Shown here piece after piece: positions 43,169-51,270 of a DNA stretch of 64,000 bases. Numbering within the stretch: the first letter of the stretch is position 1; each line of letters begins with the position of its first letter. The stretch is from an uncultured Corynebacterium sp. (GTDB lineage: Bacteria > Actinomycetota > Actinomycetes > Mycobacteriales > Mycobacteriaceae), in the NCBI RefSeq assembly GCF_947253065.1, contig NZ_CAMXWS010000005.1, positions 1-64,000 on the forward strand, in the 5' to 3' direction. The notes under the pieces were generated by a model, which was not told the origin of the DNA, did not search any database, and saw only the letters and a list, made by a program, of their open reading frames with translations. The translations under genes were made by a program, and so were the position numbers.

Positions 43169-44107
43169 GTGCGGCAGTTTTTCAATATTTCTCAAACAGG
43201 GCAGGCGGACGTGGCAGAGCGGATCACACAGCTCGAAGCAGCGATCGATGACTTTGCTGACTACGCGCTGCTGGTCAAAGGGCGCTCCGCGGCGACAGTG
43301 AAGGGGTACCGCAGCGACCTGCGCACACTGGTGCCTTTTGTAGAGACTTTCGCCGACTTCACACTGCCCAATCTCAGGTCCTGGCTGGCTAGCGCGATGC
43401 GTGAGGGGCTTGCGCGTTCCACGATGGCGCGACGCACCGCGGCCGCGCGCGCTTTTTCCACGTGGGCCTATGAACGCGGGCACCTCGCCTCGGACGTCGC
43501 GGCGCGACTGGCCACGCCCCAGGTGAACCGCCACCTGCCAGACGTGGTCACCCCAGTACGCGCCGGGCAGCTCGTCGAAGCGCAGATCAACGCGGACACC
43601 GACTCGCCTGAAGCCGCGCGCGACCGTGCGATGCTCGAGCTCCTCTACGCCACTGGCATGCGTGTTGCGGAACTCACCGGCCTCAACATGGCAGACATTG
43701 ATGCTTCTCGACGCCTCGCCCGCGTCACCGGCAAAGGCAACAAACAACGCGTCGTCCCCTTCGGCGAGAACGCTGCGACGGCGATTGAGGCGTGGCAGGA
43801 CAGGCGCGGGGAATTACTCAAATCACGCGACGAGACTGCTCTCTTCCTCGGTTCCCGTGGTGGGCGTATTGACCAACGCCAAGTCCGTCGCGTCGTGGAG
43901 CGCGCTGCCCAGCGCACAGGCGACAGTGACTTAAGCCCCCACGCCCTTCGCCATAGCGCTGCAACGCACATGCTCGAAGGGGGAGCGGACCTGCGCGTTG
44001 TCCAGGAGCTGCTTGGGCATTCGTCGCTTCAGACCACACAGATCTACACCCACGTTTCGGCGCAGCGCCTCAAGAGCGTGTACGACCAGGCGCATCCACG
44101 GGCTTGA
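43169..44107 (+). CDS. xerC: Tyrosine recombinase XerC
   Basis: With XerD it resolves chromosome dimers at dif. The 312-residue protein has the N-terminal SAM-like DNA-binding domain (about 20-110) and a catalytic domain. Catalytic residues are Arg in ATGMRVAELTG, Lys in VTGKGNKQR, the HxxR box in HALRHSAATHM, His in LGHSSLQTTQ and the nucleophile Tyr in IYTHVS. The GTG at 43169 is used: AGGAG lies 8 nt upstream, and an upstream extension would overlap dprA with no matching sequence. Its last 38 bp overlap the convergent M23 gene. Confidence 0.93.
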   Translation: MRQFFNISQTGQADVAERITQLEAAIDDFADYALLVKGRSAATVKGYRSDLRTLVPFVETFADFTLPNLRSWLASAMREGLARSTMARRTAAARAFSTWAYERGHLASDVAARLATPQVNRHLPDVVTPVRAGQLVEAQINADTDSPEAARDRAMLELLYATGMRVAELTGLNMADIDASRRLARVTGKGNKQRVVPFGENAATAIEAWQDRRGELLKSRDETALFLGSRGGRIDQRQVRRVVERAAQRTGDSDLSPHALRHSAATHMLEGGADLRVVQELLGHSSLQTTQIYTHVSAQRLKSVYDQAHPRA

Positions 44108-44591
44108 GGCGGATCGGGGGAGCGTCGAGCAGCGAGAGCGGATTGATATAAGAATCCTTTCCCGTCAACGCACCCCAGTGCAGACCAGCGTGATCACCCG
44201 CAGGTGGTGCCATCCGTCCGATCGGATCGCCTTCTGTTACACGGTCGCCGACCTTCACAATGGCGTGCACCGGCTGATATGTCGTCCGGATCCCATCAGC
44301 ATGATCCACCGAGACCACCGGCACGCCCGCCACTACGCCAGTAAAAGCCACCACACCGTCCTCCGCGGACACGATTGTCTGCCCCGTCCGCGCCGCCAGA
44401 TCAACGCCACGATGCCCAGGCAGCCAGTTCTTCTCCGGGATATCTGCACGCCGCGTCACATTGCTCGCATGCGCTTCCCCCGTCACCGGATCCACATACG
44501 CCCACGCCGGCGGAGCTGAGCCCAACAAAGCAAGAAAAACAGTCAACACACAGGAGCGCGGTAAAAAATGCGAAGTTTTCATGGTGCTCAT
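44070..44591 (-). CDS. Exported M23-family (LytM) peptidase-like protein
   Basis: A 173-residue exported protein: signal peptide (about residues 1-32, ending AWA) and a single LytM/M23 domain. The zinc motif HRGVDLAA (His-x3-Asp) is present. The second motif reads AGLHWGAL, so Gly stands where the first His of the usual His-x-His would be, a pattern I recall from other actinobacterial M23 proteins. It may cut peptidoglycan cross-links or serve as an activator. The ATG at 44591 (or 44582) starts the signal peptide. It is convergent with xerC and overlaps it by 38 bp. Confidence 0.78.
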   Translation of the reverse strand: MSTMKTSHFLPRSCVLTVFLALLGSAPPAWAYVDPVTGEAHASNVTRRADIPEKNWLPGHRGVDLAARTGQTIVSAEDGVVAFTGVVAGVPVVSVDHADGIRTTYQPVHAIVKVGDRVTEGDPIGRMAPPAGDHAGLHWGALTGKDSYINPLSLLDAPPIRLKPVDAPGRTRS

Positions 44592-44826
44592 TGTGGCGGG
44601 GAGGGGGACCACGGGGCGTCGATAAGCGAAATGCCTGTGGATAACTCCCCGCGCGCCGCGAATTGGCGCACACCCAGCAACGATGTAAGCTTGGTGCCCA
44701 GCAGTGTGTCCGCTCTGGAGGCACTGACTACGCGCGGCGAAAATGCCTGGTCACAGCTGTGGCAGGGTGCTGCACTCCGCAACGGTCCTCCCACGCAACG
44801 TGGAAGGCGCGGATCCAGCTCGCCGC

Positions 44827-44832
44827 TAGGGT
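44827..44832 (+). promoter_or_regulatory. -10 box of rpsB (TAGGGT)
   Basis: TAGGGT at 44827-44832 gives a predicted ~56-nt leader containing CAAGGAGA as ribosome binding site for rpsB. The 280-bp gap between M23 and rpsB holds no other clear signal except one CGTCGATAAGC copy at 44617. Confidence 0.4.
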
Positions 44833-44895
44833 GTGGGCAAAACCCGCACAAACTGTAAGAAACCGAACAACTTTAACTCCCAAGGAGACATTCCC

Positions 44896-45723
44896 ATGGC
44901 AGTCGTAACCATGCGTGAACTCCTCGACGCAGGTGTCCACTTCGGCCACCAGACGCGTCGTTGGAACCCGAAGATGCGTCGCTTCATCTTCACCGACCGC
45001 AACGGCATCTACATCATCGACCTGCAGCAGACGCTGACCTACATCGATGAGGCATACGAATTCGTCAAGGAGACCGTCGCACACGGCGGCACCATCCTCT
45101 TCGTTGGTACCAAGAAGCAGGCTCAGGAGCCGGTCCAGGAAGAGGCCGAGCGCGTGGGCATGCCGTACGTCAACCACCGCTGGCTCGGCGGCATGCTGAC
45201 CAACTTCCAGACCGTTTCCAAGCGCCTTGCCCGCATGAAGGAACTGCAGGCAATGGACGCAGCCGAGGACGGCTACGCAGGTCGCGGCAAGAAGGAAATC
45301 CTCATGCTCACCCGCGAGCGCACCAAGCTCGAGCGCGTGCTGGGTGGCATTTCCGACATGACCAAGACCCCGTCCGCTCTGTGGATCGTCGACACCAACA
45401 AGGAGCACATCGCTGTCTCCGAGGCGCAGAAGCTGCGCATTCCGGTTGTTGCAATCCTGGACACCAACTGCGACCCGGACCTCGTCGACTACCCGATCCC
45501 GGGCAACGACGACGCAATCCGCTCCGTCAAGCTGCTCACCCACATCGTGGGCGAGGCAGTTGTTGCTGGTAAGCAGCAGCGCGAGGAGCGTCAGCTGGCT
45601 AAGGCCCGCGAGGCAGCCGGCGACGCACCAGCCGAGCAGGCAGCACAGCCGGAGACCCCGGCAGCTGAGGCAACCGAGAAGACCGAGGCAGCCCCGGCCG
45701 AAAAGGCTGAGGCAGACAAGTAA
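44896..45723 (+). CDS. rpsB: 30S ribosomal protein S2
   Basis: The 275-residue protein begins AVVTMRELLDAGVHFGHQTRRWNPKM and has LFVGTKKQA, RWLGGMLTNFQT and a zinc-free core; the family end PIPGNDDAIRSV is present. An acidic Ala/Glu/Pro-rich tail of about 50 residues follows, typical of actinobacterial S2. ATG at 44896 with AAGGAG upstream. A large terminator separates it from tsf. Confidence 0.98.
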   Translation: MAVVTMRELLDAGVHFGHQTRRWNPKMRRFIFTDRNGIYIIDLQQTLTYIDEAYEFVKETVAHGGTILFVGTKKQAQEPVQEEAERVGMPYVNHRWLGGMLTNFQTVSKRLARMKELQAMDAAEDGYAGRGKKEILMLTRERTKLERVLGGISDMTKTPSALWIVDTNKEHIAVSEAQKLRIPVVAILDTNCDPDLVDYPIPGNDDAIRSVKLLTHIVGEAVVAGKQQREERQLAKAREAAGDAPAEQAAQPETPAAEATEKTEAAPAEKAEADK

Positions 45724-45785
45724 GTCGACTCCGCTTCACCAACGATGACGGCGCAGGCTTAATCGCCTCGCCGACATCACGCAGC

Positions 45786-45849
45786 AGCCCCCGCGTCCCC
45801 ACCACGACGTCCTAATTTCATGTCAGGACGCGGGTCGCGGGGGCTTTTG
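45786..45849 (+). terminator. Branched intrinsic terminator after rpsB
   Basis: Outer arms AGCCCCCGCG (45786-45795) and CGCGGGGGCT (45836-45845) enclose an inner GTCCT/AGGAC hairpin and are followed by TTTTGCTT. Confidence 0.8.
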
Positions 45850-45893
45850 CTTGCGACATGACAGCACGGACTGCCGCGGCGCGGTTAGTCCAC

Positions 45894-45899
45894 TACGCT
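45894..45899 (+). promoter_or_regulatory. -10 box of tsf (TACGCT)
   Basis: TACGCT at 45894-45899 predicts a ~48-nt leader with GAGGAGGGT ahead of tsf. It indicates separate transcription of tsf after the rpsB terminator. Confidence 0.4.
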
Positions 45900-45954
45900 G
45901 TCAGATGACCTTTACACAATCTTTAGTCCCACTTACGAGGAGGGTCGCCCAACT

Positions 45955-46773
45955 ATGGCGAACTACACCGCTGCAGACGTGAAGAAGCTGCGCGAAACCA
46001 CCGGTTCCGGCATGCTCGACTGCAAGAAGGCCCTGGAGGAATCGGCCGGCGATTTCGAGAAGGCTGTTGAGATCCTGCGCATCAAGGGTGCAAAGGACGT
46101 GGGCAAGCGCGCTGAGCGCAACGCTCTCGAGGGCCTCGTTGCTGTTTCCGGCAACACGATCGTGGAGATTAACTCCGAGACCGACTTCGTGGCTAAGAAC
46201 GACGAGTTCAAGCAGCTTGCCGACGATATCGCTGCAGGCGCTGCCGCCGTCAAGGCCAACACCCCGGAGGAGCTCGCTTCCGCTGATGTCAAGGGCCAGA
46301 CCGCTGAGGACGCTCTTCAGGCTCTGTCCGCCAAGATCGGCGAGAAGCTGGAGCTGCGTCGTGCCGCCACCATCGAGGGCGACAAGGTCGAGGTGTACCT
46401 GCACCAGAAGGCTGCTGACCTGCCGCCGGCTGTTGGCGTGCTCGTCGCTTACACCGGTGACAGCGCTGAGGCTGCACACCAGGTCGCTCTGCAGATCGCT
46501 GCGATGAAGGCTCGTTACCTGTCCAAGGAGTCCATCCCGGCTGACGTCGTCGAGAAGGAGCGTGCAGTCCAGGAGGAGATCACCCGCGGCGAGGGCAAGC
46601 CGGAGGCTGCGATCGAGAAGATCGTCGAGGGCCGTCTGGGTGGCTTCTTCAAGGATGTCGCTCTGCTTGAGCAGCCGTCCCTGGCTGATTCCAAGAAGAC
46701 CGTCCGTCAGTTCGCTGAGGAGAACGGCATTGAGGTCACTGACTTCATCCGCTTCGAGGTTGGCCAGCAGTAA
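45955..46773 (+). CDS. tsf: Elongation factor Ts
   Basis: EF-Ts exchanges GDP for GTP on EF-Tu. The 272-residue protein has the UBA-like N-terminus with LRETTGSGMLDCKKALEE, the EF-Tu-contacting segment EINSETDFVAKNDEF, and the dimerisation core with VEVYLHQ. Standard length. ATG 45955 follows GAGGAGG. A terminator follows. Confidence 0.98.
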   Translation: MANYTAADVKKLRETTGSGMLDCKKALEESAGDFEKAVEILRIKGAKDVGKRAERNALEGLVAVSGNTIVEINSETDFVAKNDEFKQLADDIAAGAAAVKANTPEELASADVKGQTAEDALQALSAKIGEKLELRRAATIEGDKVEVYLHQKAADLPPAVGVLVAYTGDSAEAAHQVALQIAAMKARYLSKESIPADVVEKERAVQEEITRGEGKPEAAIEKIVEGRLGGFFKDVALLEQPSLADSKKTVRQFAEENGIEVTDFIRFEVGQQ

Positions 46774-46788
46774 GCATTAGCTTGCACG

Positions 46789-46840
46789 AAGGATCTCGGT
46801 TGCACCGCTTATCGACGGTGGACTGAGATCCTTTTCTTTT
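46789..46840 (+). terminator. Intrinsic terminator after tsf, 11-mer in the loop
   Basis: AAGGATCTC (46789-46797) pairs with GAGATCCTT (46825-46833). An inner CACCG/CGGTG stem closes a loop holding the repeated 11-mer GCTTATCGACG (46807-46817). TTCTTTT follows. Confidence 0.8.
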
Positions 46841-46858
46841 GCCGCCCCCACATCACGC

Positions 46859-46864
46859 TAGAAT
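46859..46864 (+). promoter_or_regulatory. -10 box of pyrH (TAGAAT)
   Basis: TAGAAT at 46859-46864 predicts a ~34-nt leader with TAAGGAG ahead of the pyrH GTG at 46905. Confidence 0.5.
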
Positions 46865-46904
46865 CGGTTGATGAATTTTCGCAGCTTTAATTAAGGAGTT
46901 TTCG

Positions 46905-47657
46905 GTGACCGACCACGGGACTGTCAACAGCAACGACACGGATTCCACGAGCCGCCACGGGTATAAGCGCGTCATGTTGAAGCTCGGTGGCGAGATGTTC
47001 GGCGGTGGCAATGTCGGCATCGACCCGGATGTGGTTGAGAACGTGGCGAAGCAGATCGCTGAAGTCGTCGAGCAAGGTGCCGAGGTCGCTGTGGTCATCG
47101 GTGGCGGCAATTTCTTCCGTGGTGCGCAGCTCTCGCAGCGTGGCATGGACCGCGCTCGCTCGGACTACATGGGCATGCTCGGCACCGTGATGAATTGTCT
47201 GGCGCTGCAGGACTTCCTGCAGCAGTTGGGTGTCGATTGCCGTGTGCAGACGGCGATCAACATGGCGCAGATCGCGGAGCCGTATTTGCCGCTGCGTGCT
47301 GCCCGTCACTTGGAGAAGGGACGTGTTGTCATCTTCGGTGCGGGCATGGGTATGCCGTACTTCTCCACCGACACCACGGCTGCGCAGCGTGCCCTGGAGA
47401 TCGGCTGCGAGGTGCTCTTGATGGCCAAGGCCGTTGATGGCGTGTACTCCGATGACCCGCGCACCAACCCGGACGCGGAGTTCTACAGCGAGATCAGCCC
47501 GCGTGAGGCGATTGAGAAGGGTCTTAAGGTCGCCGATGCCACCGCCTTCAGCCTGTGCATGGACAATAAGATGCCGATTTTGGTGTTCAACCTGCTCAAG
47601 GAAGGCAATATCGCTCGTGCGGTGTCGGGTGAGCAGATCGGCACGCTCGTTCAGTAA
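46905..47657 (+). CDS. pyrH: UMP kinase
   Basis: PyrH phosphorylates UMP to UDP for pyrimidine nucleotides and cell-wall precursors. The 250-residue protein of the amino-acid kinase fold shows RVMLKLGGEMFGGG, VVIGGGNFFRG, MGMLGTVMNCLALQD, FGAGMGMPYFSTDTTAAQRA and AKAVDGVYSDDPR. GTG start with AAGGAG 7 nt upstream. The stop abuts the ATG of the downstream permease. Confidence 0.97.
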   Translation: MTDHGTVNSNDTDSTSRHGYKRVMLKLGGEMFGGGNVGIDPDVVENVAKQIAEVVEQGAEVAVVIGGGNFFRGAQLSQRGMDRARSDYMGMLGTVMNCLALQDFLQQLGVDCRVQTAINMAQIAEPYLPLRAARHLEKGRVVIFGAGMGMPYFSTDTTAAQRALEIGCEVLLMAKAVDGVYSDDPRTNPDAEFYSEISPREAIEKGLKVADATAFSLCMDNKMPILVFNLLKEGNIARAVSGEQIGTLVQ

Positions 47658-48587
47658 ATGTTAACTGCAGCTGCCATGGGCGCGGGTGCTGTCATCCCCG
47701 CCCAAACCGCGGTGAATGCACGTCTGCGCGCCAGTATTGGTGCGCCGATTCCCGCGGCGTTCATTTCGTTTCTGATCGCGTTCGTCTGCGCTGTTGTTCT
47801 CGCTGGAGTCTTGGCGCTGACAACAGGACCGTCGATTGACCTCACGCAAGCTTTTGGCGAGCCGTGGTGGGTGTGGATCGGCGGCCTCATGGGCGTCATC
47901 TTCATCACCGGCAACGTGATCTTGTTCCCCAAGATCGGCAGTGTGGAAACGGTCGTCCTGCCGATTCTGGGGCAGGTGATCATGGCATTGGTGATCGATA
48001 ATTTCGGTCTCTTTGGTGCTGCGGTCACACCGGTGAATTTTGCTCGCGTACTCGGTGCCTTGATCGTCGTGGCAGGCATCGTCCTTGTTCACGTGGTGGG
48101 CAAGGATGCCACAGCGACAGGGGACACGCACGCTCCTGGTGCCCTCGCCGCGTGGCGAGCCTTCGGCGTCTTCATGGGCATGTGCTCTGCCAGCCAGACC
48201 GCCGCGAACGGCTATCTCGGCGAAGTCCTGGGCAGCTCCATTCAGGCGGGCGCTGTCAATCTTGGCGTCGGCGTGACGCTGCTCTTCCTGCTCAGCATTC
48301 TGTTGAAGGATTCCCGCACGGCTCTCCTTTCCGGCATTGAGCCTGGCCCGTGGTGGATGTGGCTCGGCGGTGTCTTCGGCGCGATCTTCGTGGTGGGAGC
48401 AGCGACATTGTCACCGCTGATCGGCACGGGCGCGACCGTCATCGGAATTCTGGCAGGCACGATTCTCGCAGGCCAGATCATTGAGAGGTTCGGTCTCTTC
48501 GGGGCTCCACGCAGCGTGCTTAAGCCGGTGCGTGTGCTGGGCCTCGTGCTTGTCTTCGCGGGCGCAGTGCTAGTCCGCGCGCTGTAG
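47658..48587 (+). CDS. DMT-superfamily permease with two YdcZ-type (DUF606) halves
   Basis: A 309-residue membrane protein with about ten helices arranged as two similar halves. Each half ends in a matching set (FGLFGA with RVLGALIVVAGIVLV, and FGLFGA with RVLGLVLVFAGAVLV), so it is a fused duplication of the small YdcZ/DUF606 unit of the drug/metabolite transporter superfamily. The substrate is unknown. The ATG follows the pyrH stop with no gap, so it depends on pyrH transcription and possibly on translational coupling. Its last 18 bp overlap the convergent amidase gene. Confidence 0.82.
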   Translation: MLTAAAMGAGAVIPAQTAVNARLRASIGAPIPAAFISFLIAFVCAVVLAGVLALTTGPSIDLTQAFGEPWWVWIGGLMGVIFITGNVILFPKIGSVETVVLPILGQVIMALVIDNFGLFGAAVTPVNFARVLGALIVVAGIVLVHVVGKDATATGDTHAPGALAAWRAFGVFMGMCSASQTAANGYLGEVLGSSIQAGAVNLGVGVTLLFLLSILLKDSRTALLSGIEPGPWWMWLGGVFGAIFVVGAATLSPLIGTGATVIGILAGTILAGQIIERFGLFGAPRSVLKPVRVLGLVLVFAGAVLVRAL

Positions 48588-49670
48588 TTTCCAATCAGAC
48601 ACGATCGGCTCGACCACTGAAGCACATTCAAGCACCGTCGCATCGTCGACCGTGATCCCACCAATCTGAACTGGTCCGACGGCGATCGCGGGAGCACCCG
48701 TCAGGTTGAATAGGGAACCCCAAGGTGACCATTGCGTCTGGGCCTCGAAGCTGTCGGCAGGAGACAGCGATGGGAAGAACCCCAACGGCGGGGGATCGGT
48801 GGTGATCATGGGGGTGAGCACGACATCGACACCCCACTGCATACGCAGGATTTCCGGCAACGCAGCAATATGGCGAGCGGCTTCCGCGAGTTGGGTGCGC
48901 GAGACTGCCCGGCCTTGGTTGCGCAGCCACGCGATATAGGCGCTATCAAAAGGATCCGCATCGGCGAAGGCATGCTTGATGCGCGTCGAGAAGTGCTGGT
49001 AAGTCTGCGTCGCGCCGGCATAGGGCGTGAGCTCGCGGACGTCGCACACATCGGACAAGGCCTCGGCGACGCGCTCCACCACAGCGATACGATCAGCAGC
49101 CACGTGCGCATCCGGGGTGAATAGGGGAGCAGTGAGTACGCCGACGGTCAACCCTTCAAGGTCGCGGGATCCGCAGCCCCACACGGCAATTTGGTCAGCG
49201 ACGGTCGCGGTGATGAACCCATCGACGGACTCCGCGACACCGCCAGGTTTGAAGCCCACCACCTCGCACGCAGCAGCGGGCACGCGCAAGGAGCCACCTG
49301 CGTCGCTGCCGTGGGCGGCGCGGCACAATCCTTCAGCTACAACCACAGCCGCACCCGTTGACGACCCACCCGGCGTGCAGCCGGGATAGGCGGGGGAGGA
49401 CAAGAGCGGAAGATCTTCCCGCTCGGCATAGATCGTCGCGCCCAGCTCCGATGTCACGGTTTTGCCGCGCACCACGGCACCTTCGCGCAACATCCATTCC
49501 ACAAAAGGGCTCGTCTTTTGCGCTTCTCGACGCCTCCTCGGACTACCCCAACCCGTCGGCCACCCCGCCACATCTGCAGTGTCCTTGGCAGGGATAATCC
49601 ACCCATCAAGCCGGCCGCCCGGAACGCGCGGGGCAGGTGAGTCAGCGAGGTAAGAAAAAGCGGGATGCAT
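48570..49670 (-). CDS. Amidase-signature family protein, compact
   Basis: A 366-residue amidase-signature protein. The catalytic Lys is in IIPAKDTADV, the cis-Ser in TPGGSSTGAA and the nucleophile Ser in GSDAGGSLRVPAA. Family members hydrolyse amides, including the GatA subunit. At 366 residues it is about 90-100 shorter than usual: the loop after VVGFKP is reduced and the middle appears trimmed, so it could be a minimal or altered enzyme. The substrate is unknown. The ATG at 49670 is chosen since the upstream extension looks non-coding and overlaps the frr promoter region. Convergent with the permease gene. Confidence 0.75.
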   Translation of the reverse strand: MHPAFSYLADSPAPRVPGGRLDGWIIPAKDTADVAGWPTGWGSPRRRREAQKTSPFVEWMLREGAVVRGKTVTSELGATIYAEREDLPLLSSPAYPGCTPGGSSTGAAVVVAEGLCRAAHGSDAGGSLRVPAAACEVVGFKPGGVAESVDGFITATVADQIAVWGCGSRDLEGLTVGVLTAPLFTPDAHVAADRIAVVERVAEALSDVCDVRELTPYAGATQTYQHFSTRIKHAFADADPFDSAYIAWLRNQGRAVSRTQLAEAARHIAALPEILRMQWGVDVVLTPMITTDPPPLGFFPSLSPADSFEAQTQWSPWGSLFNLTGAPAIAVGPVQIGGITVDDATVLECASVVEPIVSDWKLQRAD

Positions 49671-49756
49671 GGCAAGTGACAGTGTAGGAGGAGGGGCGTT
49701 CGTCGATAAGCAATGCGCTGCTAAATTGGATGAAGACATAGCGAAAGGATGACAAC

Positions 49757-50314
49757 ATGATCGACGACGTACTTCTCGACGCCGAGGACCGCATGACCAG
49801 CTCCGTAGAGCACACCCGCAACGAACTGGTCACCATCCGTACCGGACGCGCCAACCCGGCAATGTTCAACGGTGTTGTGGCCGATTTCTACGGCGCACCC
49901 ACCCCGATCAACCAGATGGCTACCGTTTCTGTCCCGGAGCCACGCATGCTGATCATCAAGCCGTTCGACCCGTCCACCATGGGCGAAATCGAGAATGCGA
50001 TCCGCAATTCCGACCTGGGTGTCAACCCGACTGACGACGGTCACGTCATCCGTGTCACCATCCCGCAGCTCACCGAAGAGCGCCGCCGTGACCTGGTCAA
50101 GCAGGCCAAGGCGAAGGGCGAAGACGGAAAGATCGCTATCCGCAACGTTCGTCGTTCCGGCATGGACGCGCTGAAGAAGATCCAGAAGGACGGCGACGCA
50201 GGCGAGGACGAGGTCAACGCAGCAGAGAAGGAGCTGGACAAGACCACCTCCAAGTACGTCGACGAAATCGACGAGCTGGTTTCCCGCAAGGAAGCCGAGC
50301 TGCTCGAGGTTTAA
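49757..50314 (+). CDS. frr: Ribosome recycling factor
   Basis: RRF splits post-termination ribosomes with EF-G. The 185-residue protein shows the triple-helix arms with RTGRANPAMF near residue 30, the small domain VPEPRMLIIKPFDPS, and the C-terminal arm with RRDLVKQAKAKGEDGKIAIRN. ATG at 49757 is preceded by GAAAGGATG. It is 3 bp from cdsA. Confidence 0.97.
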   Translation: MIDDVLLDAEDRMTSSVEHTRNELVTIRTGRANPAMFNGVVADFYGAPTPINQMATVSVPEPRMLIIKPFDPSTMGEIENAIRNSDLGVNPTDDGHVIRVTIPQLTEERRRDLVKQAKAKGEDGKIAIRNVRRSGMDALKKIQKDGDAGEDEVNAAEKELDKTTSKYVDEIDELVSRKEAELLEV

Positions 50315-50317
50315 GCA

Positions 50318-51220
50318 GTGACGAATTCGCGGCAGGACGGGGAGCGTGACGACGTAGCGTCGAAACGCGTTCGCGTGCTGCGCCCCAAAAACTCTGCTGG
50401 CCGAAACCTGCCTGTCGCCATCGCTGTTGGCGTTGCGCTGGCAGCACTCGTGCTCGTGGCCATCTACGTTGGCCCCGCCATGTGGTACCCGGTGGTGTGC
50501 GCCGCCGTTGGTCTGGCGATGTGGGAAGTGCTCACTCGACTCCGCGAGGCCGGATACGGCGTGTACCGCTTCGTGGTCATCGTGCTCGGCCAATGCATGA
50601 TCATCTCAACCTGGCAGTTCGGCTATCCCGGGTTGCTCGCGACCTTCACCGTCAGTGCGCTAATGATCATGTTCGCGCGGCTATTCTTCCATGGGCGACA
50701 CACCCCGCCGCGCAACTATGTGCGCGATACGGCGGTGAGCATCTTCATCCTTGTTTGGATCGGGCTGTTCGGCTCATTCGCCGCGATGATCTCCAGGCTG
50801 GAGACCGGCAGTGCGGCTGGCAGTCACTTCATCGTGACGTTCATGCTGTGCGTTGTTGCCTCCGATGTCGGCGGATATGTCACTGGCGTGCTGTTCGGCT
50901 CCCACCCGATGGCACCTGCGGTGAGTCCGAAGAAATCGTGGGAAGGCTTCGCCGGCTCCGTGAGTTTCGGCGCCATCGCCGGTGTGCTCAGCGGTATCTA
51001 TCTGTTGGGCAGCCCGTGGTGGGCGGGACTCGTGTTCGGCCTTGGCATCGTCGTGTGCGCGACCTTGGGCGATCTGGTGGAAAGCCAATTCAAACGCGAG
51101 CTTGGGCTCAAGGACATGTCGCGGATGATCCCGGGCCACGGTGGTCTCATGGATCGCCTCGACGGCATCCTGCCTGCAGCGGCAGCGACGTGGCTGCTGA
51201 TGAACGTCGTGGTTCTGTAG
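50318..51220 (+). CDS. cdsA: Phosphatidate cytidylyltransferase CdsA
   Basis: CdsA makes CDP-diacylglycerol from phosphatidate and CTP, the branch point to phosphatidylinositol, cardiolipin and phosphatidylglycerol. The 300-residue membrane protein has about eight helices and the family C-terminal signature: LGDLVESQFKRELGLKDM followed by MIPGHGGLMDRLDG with the metal-binding acids. GTG start directly after frr, so the two are co-transcribed. Confidence 0.95.
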   Translation: MTNSRQDGERDDVASKRVRVLRPKNSAGRNLPVAIAVGVALAALVLVAIYVGPAMWYPVVCAAVGLAMWEVLTRLREAGYGVYRFVVIVLGQCMIISTWQFGYPGLLATFTVSALMIMFARLFFHGRHTPPRNYVRDTAVSIFILVWIGLFGSFAAMISRLETGSAAGSHFIVTFMLCVVASDVGGYVTGVLFGSHPMAPAVSPKKSWEGFAGSVSFGAIAGVLSGIYLLGSPWWAGLVFGLGIVVCATLGDLVESQFKRELGLKDMSRMIPGHGGLMDRLDGILPAAAATWLLMNVVVL

Positions 51221-51270
51221 CCACCGTGGATTAGAAAACCGCGGTGCGACGTGCCAGAATAGGGCACGTC

